Source of the DNA: Amycolatopsis umgeniensis
GTDB lineage: Bacteria > Actinomycetota > Actinomycetes > Mycobacteriales > Pseudonocardiaceae
Direction of reading: 5' to 3'
NCBI RefSeq assembly: GCF_014205155.1
Contig: NZ_JACHMX010000001.1
Location: 4,402,001 to 4,466,000 of the forward strand
DNA: 64,000 nt
Shown: positions 42,545 through 51,337 of the stretch, one piece after another
How the letters are laid out: each line of letters starts with the position of its first letter
Position numbering within the stretch: the stretch's first letter is position 1
The notes under the pieces: generated by a model
The model's input: only the letters and a program-made list of their open reading frames with translations
What the model was told of the DNA's origin: nothing
Database searches by the model: none
Made by a program: the position numbers and the translations under genes

Positions 42545-44473
42545 GTGCGTTACCGGGTTCAAGCGGCGGAGCGGCCGGATGGCCTGTACGCCGTATGGGG
42601 GGACACCGTCTTCGCGGCCCAGCGGTCGACCGAAGACGGCACACTGCTGCTCATCGCGCCGCCGGGGGAAGCGGCGCCCGAGGGCTTCGATCGCGAGTGG
42701 GACGGCCGCGCCGCCCGCGTGGTGCTGAACGGCGAGGTCGGCGCGACCTTCAGCCTGCAGACCCACGGCCGGTTCGACGACGAGCACTTCCAGATCGCGC
42801 CGCACACCGGCGGCGGTGAGCTGACCTTGCGCTGGGCGGGCGAAGACGCGGCCCGCGCGGCGGAACTGGGGCTCACGGATTTCTCGACCACGGCCTCGCC
42901 GTCACGGCTGACGGCGTTGTGGCAGACCAGGCACGACTTCGTCGAGACGCCGGGAGCCCGACCGGAGATCGGCACGGGTGACCAGCCCCCGCTGCTGCGC
43001 GCCATCGGCCGCACGCTGCTGCGGGTGCTGCCGCCGGGCTGGCAGCGGGTCGGCGCCCAGTTCCGGCAGGTCGGCGACTACGCCGAACTCGAAGTCCGCT
43101 CGGTCGGCGACGAGGGCAACGGCCCGGTGTCGGTGTCGATCGCGGCCCCGCCGGAACTCGGTTCGCTGTTCGCGCGGTTGCGCGCGGCGATGCACACCGC
43201 GGAGACCGGCACCTGGTTCCAGGGCACCTTCACGCTGGACTCGGAATCGCATTTCGACTTCGACTTCGACGCCGAGCAGGAACCGACCTGGCGGCTCGCG
43301 CCGAACGAGGGCGGGAAGCCGTCGCCGCGCGCGTACGCGACCGAGCTCGCGATCTTCCCGCGCGACAAGAAGCACGTCCCCGCCTGGCTTTCGGCGAAGG
43401 CCGGGCTGCCGCTGGACGTGGTGTTCCGGCACGCGAAGATCGCCGACGCGCACAACGAGGGCGAACGCCCGGTCGTCAACCGGCCGCCGGTGCCGCCGGA
43501 CCAGGTCCGCGGCCTGCTGGACTACCTCTTCCGCGCACCGCTGGTGCTGTCCCGGCCGGGTCCGCAGCCCGACATCTTCACCCCGAACGGCCCGCCGGAC
43601 GTCCCGAACGCCTTCCACACCGACGGGGTCTGGATCTGGCCCGCCGCCGTCCCGCACTACCTGCGGAAGTACGGGGTGCCGCCGGAGCCGGAACTGGTCG
43701 AGCACATCCGGGCCGCCGGATTCCGGCCGCCGCTGGTCGGCGAGCTGGTGCGGGCGACCGCCGAGGCGGAGATCGTCGGCAAGCCGCGGCCGCCGCAGAC
43801 CGACGCGGATCTGCCGGACGAGAGCATCCGCACCCGCGTCGAACGCGACGGCGAACCGGGCCGCGACATCCGGGCCGTCGAGGTGCTGGACGTCCTGTAC
43901 CAGCGGCTGGCCGAGCACGGGGTCGCGCCGACGTCGTACCGGATCGGCGCGAACGCCGTACCCGAGCCGGGTCTCTGGACCTTGCGCCGCGCCGAGAACG
44001 GCTGGGAGGTCTCGCGGCCGCCGACGGACGAGCCGGTGGCTTTCGCCAGGCTCGAAGAGGCGGCGCGGTTCTTCCTCGGCACCCTGCTGCTGTATCCGGC
44101 ACGGGCGACGGTGGGCGCGAGCGAGGAGGCCGACAACCCGGCCGACTGGCCGATCCTGCCGCTGCGGGGCGAACCGCCGCTGAACTTCTTCCGCCGCAAG
44201 CGGATGATCGTGCTGCCGGCGGGCACCACCGTGCAGCGATTCGGCAACGAGACCGGCAACCTCGTGCACGCCGAACCCGCGAGGTTCGTCGAGACGTCGC
44301 TGGCCGCGGACCGCGAGCGGGAACACCGCCTGTACCGCGTCCTGAGGCCGCTGCGCGTGGTCACCGGGATCACCGCGCCGTGGAACGGGACGCCGGGCGG
44401 AGCCGTGGCCTACGTGCTGCCCCGGCCGATCGCCCAGCATCTCGAAGCAGGCGCGCTCTCACGGGTCCAGTGA
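42545..44473 (+). CDS. Three-part protein with YezG-like region and TNT-like C-terminus
   Basis: The 642-residue product is a longer paralogue of the gene at 35621. Residues 1-130 are a unique beta-rich region (LYAVWGDTVFAAQRSTEDGTLLLIAPPG) that I cannot assign. Residues 150-300 are YezG-like (GTWFQGTFTLDSESHFDFDFDAEQ). A mid region repeats FHTDGVWIWPAAVPHYLRKYG. The last 95 residues are TNT-like (QRFGNETGNLVHAEPARF, YRVLRPLRVVTGITAPW, PGGAVAYVLPRPIAQHL), again with Ala in place of the catalytic Gln. The GTG at 42545 follows GGGGAGGGG. It closes the island; the next 240 bases are non-coding and hold two 21-bp repeat units. Confidence 0.72.
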   Translation: MRYRVQAAERPDGLYAVWGDTVFAAQRSTEDGTLLLIAPPGEAAPEGFDREWDGRAARVVLNGEVGATFSLQTHGRFDDEHFQIAPHTGGGELTLRWAGEDAARAAELGLTDFSTTASPSRLTALWQTRHDFVETPGARPEIGTGDQPPLLRAIGRTLLRVLPPGWQRVGAQFRQVGDYAELEVRSVGDEGNGPVSVSIAAPPELGSLFARLRAAMHTAETGTWFQGTFTLDSESHFDFDFDAEQEPTWRLAPNEGGKPSPRAYATELAIFPRDKKHVPAWLSAKAGLPLDVVFRHAKIADAHNEGERPVVNRPPVPPDQVRGLLDYLFRAPLVLSRPGPQPDIFTPNGPPDVPNAFHTDGVWIWPAAVPHYLRKYGVPPEPELVEHIRAAGFRPPLVGELVRATAEAEIVGKPRPPQTDADLPDESIRTRVERDGEPGRDIRAVEVLDVLYQRLAEHGVAPTSYRIGANAVPEPGLWTLRRAENGWEVSRPPTDEPVAFARLEEAARFFLGTLLLYPARATVGASEEADNPADWPILPLRGEPPLNFFRRKRMIVLPAGTTVQRFGNETGNLVHAEPARFVETSLAADREREHRLYRVLRPLRVVTGITAPWNGTPGGAVAYVLPRPIAQHLEAGALSRVQ

Positions 44474-44506
44474 CAGCTGATCGTCAGGGGTACCGGACGC
44501 GTCAGG

Positions 44507-44581
44507 ACTCGGCCGTGGCCGAGTGTCGTCCGTCTGATCACACGTGTCGTCCACCCAGTCACGCGAAAGTACCGGCTCGAT
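44507..44581. repeat. Second locus of the 21-bp repeat with a hairpin
   Basis: A perfect 8-bp hairpin (ACTCGGCC-GT-GGCCGAGT, 44507-44524) is followed directly by two 21-bp units (44525-44545 and 44546-44566) and a flank, GCGAAAG-Y-ACCGGCTCG, also present after the array at 218-280. The unit sequences are nearly identical to those 44 kb away. The surrounding 44474-44713 is otherwise empty and lies between convergent genes. Confidence 0.7.
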
Positions 44582-44713
44582 CGTCGGCCGGAGATCGTGA
44601 CCGACATGGTCGAAGACTGGAGTCTCCTCGCGACGATGAAGGAATCGGGACGTTGAGCGTCCCCGCGCTGGCTCTCGTCGGCCGGTCCGGATCCGCTACG
44701 CCCACCGGCGCGG

Positions 44714-45565
44714 TCAGGAAGCGGTGATGAGCACCGCGGGAGACCACCAGTAGTCGACCAAGGGCTCGATCCGGATGCCGGTGAAGCCCGCTTCCTTCAG
44801 CTGCGAAGCCCAGTCGGTGGCGGGCTGCTCCCAGTTCGTCCGGTCGGCGCCCGGTTTGACCAGGCCCAGCAGGATCGGCAGCAGGAAACCCTGCGCCACC
44901 AGCGACGCGTCCTTGCCGTACTCCGAGATCCCGCGTTCGTAGCGCGTGACCAGCGAGAGCAGGTACTCGTCCGAGTCTTCGTCGTACTCGGGCACGTCGA
45001 ATTCGGCGAGCACCAGGCACGAGGTGCGGGGCCGGAGCGCGCGCAGGACCTCGGTGCGCTCACCGGTCGGGATCGACTGGAGCGCGAAGGTCGACTGCGT
45101 CAGCTGCCACTGCCTGTCGTCGTCGCGGGCGAGGAACTCCTGCGCGGTGACGTCCCACGTGTGCAGGCCGTGGGTGCCGTCGAGGTGCTTGCGCGTTTCG
45201 GCGAGCAGCGCGCTCGACGGCTCGACGAGGTCGATCCGGCCCGGCTGCCGGTCGGCCTGTTCGAGGGCGGGGACGACGGCGAGCCCGTCGCCGCAGCCGA
45301 GGTCGAGCAACGAGCCGACGCTTCCGTAGCGCTTGGCGAGCATCTCGCTGAGCCGGCGATAGAGCTTCACGTTCCCGCCGCCGCGGATGAACGCCGTGAA
45401 CGCGGCGGGCTGGTCGTAGACACCTCCTCCGCCGCCTTCGGTCAGGTACCGGTGCAGTTGGCCGCCGAGCGCGGATCCGGCGCGCTCGGCGAGGTCCGCT
45501 GCCTTGGCCAGGTCACCGGCGCGGTACGCGGTGAGCGCTTCGGCCAGGACGTCCGTTTTCTTCAT
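44714..45565 (-). CDS. SAM-dependent class I methyltransferase
   Basis: This 283-residue protein has a helical N-terminal part (residues 1-75) and a Rossmann methyltransferase core: motif I as LLDLGCGDGLAVVPAL (about residues 86-101), the acidic end of beta-2 in IDLVEPSSAL, and later strands SCLVLAEFDVPEY. The substrate is unknown. The start is at ATG 45565 after AGGAG; the longer frame overlaps the kinase gene upstream. It lies 16 bp after the histidine kinase stop and is probably in the same transcript. Confidence 0.83.
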   Translation of the reverse strand: MKKTDVLAEALTAYRAGDLAKAADLAERAGSALGGQLHRYLTEGGGGGVYDQPAAFTAFIRGGGNVKLYRRLSEMLAKRYGSVGSLLDLGCGDGLAVVPALEQADRQPGRIDLVEPSSALLAETRKHLDGTHGLHTWDVTAQEFLARDDDRQWQLTQSTFALQSIPTGERTEVLRALRPRTSCLVLAEFDVPEYDEDSDEYLLSLVTRYERGISEYGKDASLVAQGFLLPILLGLVKPGADRTNWEQPATDWASQLKEAGFTGIRIEPLVDYWWSPAVLITAS

Positions 45566-45581
45566 GTTCTCCTGTTTACCG

Positions 45582-46889
45582 TCAGAAAGGCACCCAGAGG
45601 GTGACTCTGGTGCCATTGCCCGGAGCGGACTCCACCCTGGCGGTCCCGCCGACCTCGTTCAGCCGGGCGGTGATCGACTCGCTGATCCCGAAACCGGCGG
45701 GCCGGGAGTCGAGGCTGAACCCGGCGCCGTGATCGCGGGTGATCACCGCGACGCCGCCTTCCTGCTCCTCGACGCGCACGACGACCTTGTCCGTCCCGGC
45801 ATGTTTGAGGGTGTTGCGCAGGGACTCGCGGACGGCGTCGCGGATGGCGATCTGCCGGACCTCCGAGAGGGTGTCGTCGTCGAGTTCGGCGATCACGAGC
45901 TGGGCGCGCAGACCGTCCCGCGCCATCTCCGCCGCCAGCGACGCGAGCTTCTCGCCCAGCGGACGGGATCCGGCCTCGGACCGGTCCGAAGCCTCGTTTT
46001 CGATCGTCTGCCGCAGCTCCATCGACTGCGCCCGCGCCAGCCGCTGCACCTCCGCGAGCCGCGCGACCGGATCGCCCTTGTTCGCCAGCGCGATCGCTTC
46101 GAGCGTCTGCAGCACGGAGTCGTGCAGCACCCGGTGCTGGCGGGCGCGTTCGGCGATCCGGCCGTTGCGGATGCCGTACGCGAGCGCGAGCCGGGTGCCG
46201 AGCCCGATCAGGACGAGCGCGCCCGTCGCGGTGAAGAGCACGCCGAGGATCGACGGGAAGGTGGCGAGCGCGTCGCCGGGCGCGCCGTGGCCGGTGGCGA
46301 ACAGGGACGCGAGCATCCGGATCGGGAAGCTGACGACGGCCAGCGCCGCCGCGGCGGGCATGCCGAGCGCGAGCGCCAGCAGCGCGACCTCGCCGAGCAG
46401 ATGTTTGCCGGGCACGGTCATCGCGTCGCTGTACACCGAACCCGGCACGAGCGCGCCGACGGCCAGCGGCGCGAGCAGCGTGAACGCGAGGTCGACCGCC
46501 AGCAGCCGGGCCGCGTACTGCGGCTGGAACGGCGCCGAGCGCAGCATCCACCGGATGCCGTACAGACTCAGCCCGACCGATCCGAGCGTCACCAGCCCGA
46601 CCGGGCCGATCCCGGTCATGCCGTGCGCGGCGACGTAGACACCGAAGGCGCCGGGCACCGCGAAGAGCCGATAGACCAGTGGCACGAGCGCGACGTAGCG
46701 GGCGGCTCTGAGCAGGAGGTTGTCGCGATAGGTCGCGTCGACGGGACCGGACATCTGCTGGATCCGCCGCAACGCGCGGATCGGCGTCGGGTCACCGACC
46801 TCGTCGGACAGCTCGCTCGTCGCCGTGGCCAGCGCGGGCGCGCCACGGCGCAGCAACATCACCAGAAAACTGGGCGGTCGCTTCGCCAT
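45582..46889 (-). CDS. Orphan membrane sensor histidine kinase
   Basis: The 435-residue kinase has six or so hydrophobic segments between residues 60 and 240 and a HisKA_3-like box RVLHDSVLQTLEAIA (His256). The HATPase part shows the N-box RESLRNTLKHAG, G1 in RDHGAGF and G2 in PGNGTRVTL. It starts at the ATG at 46889 with GGGGGAAA. No response regulator is encoded next to it; instead a methyltransferase follows. Its partner regulator must lie elsewhere. Confidence 0.88.
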   Translation of the reverse strand: MAKRPPSFLVMLLRRGAPALATATSELSDEVGDPTPIRALRRIQQMSGPVDATYRDNLLLRAARYVALVPLVYRLFAVPGAFGVYVAAHGMTGIGPVGLVTLGSVGLSLYGIRWMLRSAPFQPQYAARLLAVDLAFTLLAPLAVGALVPGSVYSDAMTVPGKHLLGEVALLALALGMPAAAALAVVSFPIRMLASLFATGHGAPGDALATFPSILGVLFTATGALVLIGLGTRLALAYGIRNGRIAERARQHRVLHDSVLQTLEAIALANKGDPVARLAEVQRLARAQSMELRQTIENEASDRSEAGSRPLGEKLASLAAEMARDGLRAQLVIAELDDDTLSEVRQIAIRDAVRESLRNTLKHAGTDKVVVRVEEQEGGVAVITRDHGAGFSLDSRPAGFGISESITARLNEVGGTARVESAPGNGTRVTLWVPF

Positions 46890-47000
46890 GGATTTTCCCC
46901 CTACCAGGAGCACCGGCAGGAGTATCTCCGTTTACTCCATGTGGATCCAGAGACCAACGGGGTTTATCTCAGCTGATGACGAAGAAAACCGCGCGCGTCG

Positions 47001-48422
47001 CTAGCCGCCGACACCGTTTTCGGAGGCCCACTTCTTCAATTCGGCCACGGCGTCGTCGTGCGCCAGCGGACCGCGGTCGAGCCGCAGTTCCTTCAGATGC
47101 TTCCACGCCTTGCCGACGTCCGGCCCCGGCGCGAGGCCGAGGATCCGCATGATCTCTTCGCCGTTGAGGTCCGGCCGGACCCTGTCGAGGTCCTCCTGAG
47201 CCTGGATCGTTTCGATCCGCCGCTCGAGGTCGTCGTAGGTCGCCTGCAGCGCGGCCGCCTTCTTGCGGTTGCGCGTGGTGCAGTCGGCGCGCACCAGCTT
47301 GTGCAGCCGGGGCAGCAGGTCGCCGGCGTCGGTGACGTAGCGCCGCACCGCCGAATCCGTCCACTCGCCCTTGCCGTACCCGTGGAACCGCAGGTGCAGG
47401 AACACGAGCTGGCTGACGTCCTGGACGATCTCCTTCGAGAACTTCAGGGCACGCAAACGCTTGCGGGCCATCTTCGCGCCCACGACCTCGTGATGGTGGA
47501 AGCTCACCCCGCCACCGGCCTGGAACTCGCGTGTCGCGGGCTTGCCGACGTCGTGCAGGAGCGCCGCGAGCCGCAGGATCAGATCCGGCTCGGACGTCGG
47601 CTCGTGCGATTTCTCCAGATCGATCGCCTGCGCGAGCACGGTGAGCGAATGCTGGTAGACGTCCTTGTGCTGGTGGTGCTCGTCGATCGCCAGCCGCATA
47701 CCGGGCACCTCGGGCACCACGCGATCGGCGAGACGGGTGTCCACCAGCAGCTCGATACCGGGCCGGGGATCGTCCGCCAGCAGCAGTTTCGACAGCTCGG
47801 CCTGGACGCGTTCGGCGGTGATCCTGTCGATCTCCTCGGCCATCGACGTCATCGCGTCGATCACCCGCGGCGCCGCGGTGAACCCGAGCTGCGCGGAGAA
47901 CCGCGCGGCCCGCAGCATGCGCAGCGGGTCGTCGGCGAAGGACTCCTGCGGGGTCGCGGGCGTGTCGAGCACCCGGTCCCGCAGCGCCTGGAGCCCGTCG
48001 TACGGGTCGACGAAGGTCTGGCTCGCCAGATCGATCGCCATCGCGTTGACCGTGAAGTCGCGGCGGAGCAGATCTCCCTCGATGCTGTCGCCGAAGGTGA
48101 CCTCGGGGTTGCGGCCGACGCGGTCGTAGTTGTCCGCGCGGAACGTGGTGATCTCCAGGGTCATGCCCTGTTTGGTCACACCGACCGTGCCGAAGGCGAT
48201 GCCGACGTCCCACACCGCGTCTCCCCAGACGCTGACGATCTTGAGCACCTGGTCCGGCCGCGCGTCGGTGGTGAAGTCGAGGTCGCTCGACAGCCTGCCG
48301 AGCATCATGTCGCGGACGCTCCCGCCGACGAGGTACAGCTTGTAGCCCGCCTTGGCGAAGAGCTTCGCGAGCTCGTCCGCCAGCGGGGAGATGCGCATCA
48401 GCTCCGTCACAGCGTTCTGCAT
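47001..48422 (-). CDS. pcnA: CCA tRNA nucleotidyltransferase / poly(A) polymerase family
   Basis: This enzyme adds or repairs the 3' CCA end of tRNAs. The 473-residue product carries the nucleotidyltransferase signature LVGGSVRDMMLGR (GGSVRD at residues 33-38) with catalytic DLD at 47-49, the RRDFTVNAMAID motif, DPLRMLRAARFSAQLGF, and a C-terminal HD domain with LLHDVGKPATR. The ATG at 48422 follows GGGGAAGAG; a GTG at 48470 would add 16 residues. Divergent from the Nudix gene, as in mycobacteria (Rv3907c-Rv3908). Confidence 0.94.
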   Translation of the reverse strand: MQNAVTELMRISPLADELAKLFAKAGYKLYLVGGSVRDMMLGRLSSDLDFTTDARPDQVLKIVSVWGDAVWDVGIAFGTVGVTKQGMTLEITTFRADNYDRVGRNPEVTFGDSIEGDLLRRDFTVNAMAIDLASQTFVDPYDGLQALRDRVLDTPATPQESFADDPLRMLRAARFSAQLGFTAAPRVIDAMTSMAEEIDRITAERVQAELSKLLLADDPRPGIELLVDTRLADRVVPEVPGMRLAIDEHHQHKDVYQHSLTVLAQAIDLEKSHEPTSEPDLILRLAALLHDVGKPATREFQAGGGVSFHHHEVVGAKMARKRLRALKFSKEIVQDVSQLVFLHLRFHGYGKGEWTDSAVRRYVTDAGDLLPRLHKLVRADCTTRNRKKAAALQATYDDLERRIETIQAQEDLDRVRPDLNGEEIMRILGLAPGPDVGKAWKHLKELRLDRGPLAHDDAVAELKKWASENGVGG

Positions 48423-48582
48423 CGCAGTGCTCTTCCCCGCAATCGCCTGCCCGGCGACCACCTTGTTCACGACAATCCCACCACGATTTGGATGTACTTA
48501 CCGAGACACTTACTACGACCCGGCCCAACACGGGCACGGAGAGCCAGCGTACCCGTACCGCCGTTTGCTCTAGCATCGCAGC

Positions 48583-49107
48583 ATGTCTGGATCAGCCGGC
48601 CGCTCCGGCGCTTCGAAGCCGGGCCGCCGGCGGAGGCGCAGGCGGGGAAGGCGGCTGACCACGGTCGACGAAACGTCGGCCGGCGGCCTGGTCGTCGACA
48701 CCGAACGCGCGCACGCCGCGCTGATCGGGCGGCTCGACAGGCACGGCAGACTGCTGTGGTCGCTGCCGAAGGGCCACATCGAGGACGGTGAAACGGTGGA
48801 GCAGACCGCGGTGCGCGAAGTGAAGGAAGAGACCGGCATCTCCTCGCGGGTCCTCGAGCCCCTCGGCACCATCGACTACTGGTTCGTGGCCGAGCGACGA
48901 CGAGTGCACAAGACGGTGCACCATTTCATCCTGGAATCCACCGGCGGCGAACTTTCGGACGAGGATGTCGAGGTGACCGAAGTCGCCTGGGTGCCGCTCG
49001 CCGACCTGGAAACCACCCTCGCCTACTCCGACGAGCGCAAGCTGGTCCGGAAGGCCAAAGAACTCTTCGCGCAGCAACAGCACACCGCCGAGGGAGCACC
49101 TGAGTGA
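48583..49107 (+). CDS. Nudix hydrolase (MutT4-like)
   Basis: The 174-residue protein has an Arg-rich N-terminus and a complete Nudix box [27 protein letters not shown] (residues 64-86), which coordinates metal for pyrophosphate-bond hydrolysis. Mycobacterial MutT4 (Rv3908), in the same position, acts on nucleotides such as dATP and 8-oxo-dGTP, but substrates here are not known. A TAGCAT box ends seven bases before the ATG, consistent with a leaderless message. The stop overlaps the next start as GTGA. Confidence 0.92.
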   Translation: MSGSAGRSGASKPGRRRRRRRGRRLTTVDETSAGGLVVDTERAHAALIGRLDRHGRLLWSLPKGHIEDGETVEQTAVREVKEETGISSRVLEPLGTIDYWFVAERRRVHKTVHHFILESTGGELSDEDVEVTEVAWVPLADLETTLAYSDERKLVRKAKELFAQQQHTAEGAPE

Positions 49108-51254
49108 AGCGGCTTGCCGCCACTGTCCTGTCGATCCTGTTCCTGGCCCTCCCCGCGTTGTTCGGCGCGGTCGCGCAGGCGCAGGAGCAGCCCCGGCTGC
49201 GCGTGGACCTCGACCAGCTGAACCCCCGCGTGATCAGCACGACCTCGACGTCGCTCACCGTCACCGGCCGCGTCACCAACATCGGCGACCGGCCGATCAG
49301 CAAGCTGAGCGTCCGGCTCCAGCAGGGCACCCGCCTGCAGAGCGAGCAGCAGATCGGCGACGTCCTCGCCGGAGGCAAGTTCAAGGACCAGTCGGCGACC
49401 GAGTTCGTCGACCTCGAACCGGGCGCCCTGGAAGCGGGGCAGAGCGCGACGCTGAACCTGATCGTCCCGCTCGGCCAGCCCTCGAAGCTGCAGTTCTCGA
49501 AGCCCGGCGTGTACCCGCTGCTGGTCAACGTCAACGGCACCCCGGAGTTCGGCGGCCCGGAAAGGCTCGCGGCGGTCAGCCTGCTGATGCCGGTGCTCGG
49601 CCTCCCCGGCAAGGCACCCGCGGCGCGCCCGCCGTCACCCCCGTCGACGAGCCTGCTGTGGCCGATCGCGAACAGCACCGTGCACGTCGTCTCGTCCCCG
49701 CTCGGCGGCCCGCTGACGCTGGCGGACGAGCGGCTGGCGGGTGAGCTGAGCTCCGGCGGGCGGCTGGACTCGCTGGTCACGGCCGCGCGGGTGGCGGAAG
49801 CCGACACGAAGGTCTCGTCGTCGTTGTGCCTGGCCATCGACCCCGATCTGGTCGCGACCGTCGACGGGATGACCCGCGGCTACCAGGTCGCCACCGGCGG
49901 CGGCTCCGTCCCCGGCAGGGGCGTCGATGCCGCGAAGAACTGGCTCGGCCAGCTGAAAGCCCTGGTCGCGGGCCGGTGCGTGGTCACGCTCCCGTTCGCC
50001 GACGCCGACCTCACCGCGCTGACGAAGGTCCGCGCCGGTGACGCCACCGACACCGCGCTCCTGGCGGGCGCGCTCGGCGGCGCGGTGACGATCAAGAACC
50101 TGCTCGGTATCCAGCCGCAGGACGGCGTGCTGTGGCCCGGCGGCGTCCTCGACTCGCAGACCGTCGAAGCGATCGGCAAGGCGGGCGTCAAGACCGTGCT
50201 GACCGACTCCGGCAAGCTCCAGTCCGATTCCCCCCTTTCGGGTGGGGTTTCGATCGAAGGCACGGACCTCCGCGCGCAGCCGATCGACGCGCTGATCGCG
50301 TCCGCGCTGAACGGCACCGGGTCCACCCAGAACGGACTCGGCGCGATCGCCTTCCGGGCCGGGCTCGGCGGGCAGGCCCCGGGGCAGGAGCGCTCACGCC
50401 TGCTGATCGCTCCGCCACGGCATTGGAACGCCTCCGGCCCCGAGCTCACGACGTTCCTGCAGCGGATGGGCGACTTCTACACGGCGGGTCTCGCCAAATC
50501 GACGCCGCTGTCCGACCTGCTCGGCGAAAGCCCCTCCGGGACGGCGTCGGTCAACTACGACCCGCGGGATCTGACGGCCGCGACCAGCGGCGACGTCACC
50601 GCGAAGATGTCCCAGATCGACAACGAGACGCTGGGCCTGTCGTCGGCGATGACGATGGATGCGACCAAACGAGTGAATCCGGCCGACGTGATCGCCCCCG
50701 TCCGGCTCGCCCTCATCCGGGCCGCTTCCACCTCGTGGCTCGGCGCGGACGCCACGACCGTCACCGGCAACGCCCGCGGTGACCTCGAGGCGATCCGCAG
50801 CCAGGTGACCGTGGAGCGGCCGAAGCAGACGATCGCGCTCGCTTCCGGCGCGTCACCGCTGCCCGCGTACATCACCAACGGCCTGCCGGTCGGCATCAAC
50901 GTCCGCACCGTGCTGAAGAACAACGTGGGCCTGCGCCCCACCGAAGCCGTCCCGGAGCGCACCGTCCCGGCCAACGGCGCCGTCAACCAGCTGCTCCCGG
51001 TCGAGGCGCTGCGCGCGGGCCGGTTCAGCGTCGACGTGTCCCTGACGACGCCCGACGGGACCAAACTCGGCACCGACGCGCGGTTCGAGCTGACCTCGAC
51101 GGAGTACGGCGCGATCACCATCATCATCACGGTCACCGCGGCCGGCGCGTTGCTGCTGCTCTCGTCCCGCCGGATCTACCGGAGGATCAAGGACTCGCGG
51201 GCCGATCGGGCGAACGAAACGGCCCCACGTGTGACCGAGGACGCACAGGTTTAA
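49104..51254 (+). CDS. Exported membrane-anchored protein, DUF6049-type (Rv3909-like)
   Basis: The 716-residue product starts with a signal peptide ([27 protein letters not shown]). Its ectodomain has a beta-sandwich near the start ([23 protein letters not shown]) and a long middle part, and a single C-terminal helix ([19 protein letters not shown]) precedes a short basic cytoplasmic tail. This topology and position, between Nudix and murJ, match Rv3909 of mycobacteria. Function is unknown; the context suggests cell-envelope assembly. The gene overlaps the Nudix gene by GTGA. Confidence 0.88.
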   Translation: MKRLAATVLSILFLALPALFGAVAQAQEQPRLRVDLDQLNPRVISTTSTSLTVTGRVTNIGDRPISKLSVRLQQGTRLQSEQQIGDVLAGGKFKDQSATEFVDLEPGALEAGQSATLNLIVPLGQPSKLQFSKPGVYPLLVNVNGTPEFGGPERLAAVSLLMPVLGLPGKAPAARPPSPPSTSLLWPIANSTVHVVSSPLGGPLTLADERLAGELSSGGRLDSLVTAARVAEADTKVSSSLCLAIDPDLVATVDGMTRGYQVATGGGSVPGRGVDAAKNWLGQLKALVAGRCVVTLPFADADLTALTKVRAGDATDTALLAGALGGAVTIKNLLGIQPQDGVLWPGGVLDSQTVEAIGKAGVKTVLTDSGKLQSDSPLSGGVSIEGTDLRAQPIDALIASALNGTGSTQNGLGAIAFRAGLGGQAPGQERSRLLIAPPRHWNASGPELTTFLQRMGDFYTAGLAKSTPLSDLLGESPSGTASVNYDPRDLTAATSGDVTAKMSQIDNETLGLSSAMTMDATKRVNPADVIAPVRLALIRAASTSWLGADATTVTGNARGDLEAIRSQVTVERPKQTIALASGASPLPAYITNGLPVGINVRTVLKNNVGLRPTEAVPERTVPANGAVNQLLPVEALRAGRFSVDVSLTTPDGTKLGTDARFELTSTEYGAITIIITVTAAGALLLLSSRRIYRRIKDSRADRANETAPRVTEDAQV

Positions 51255-51337
51255 GTGTTTCCGGCCGTCGCCGATTACCCTGGGTCGAACGATGCCGCCG
51301 GGCATCACGTAGTCGAGCACCGAGGATTGGGCGCACG

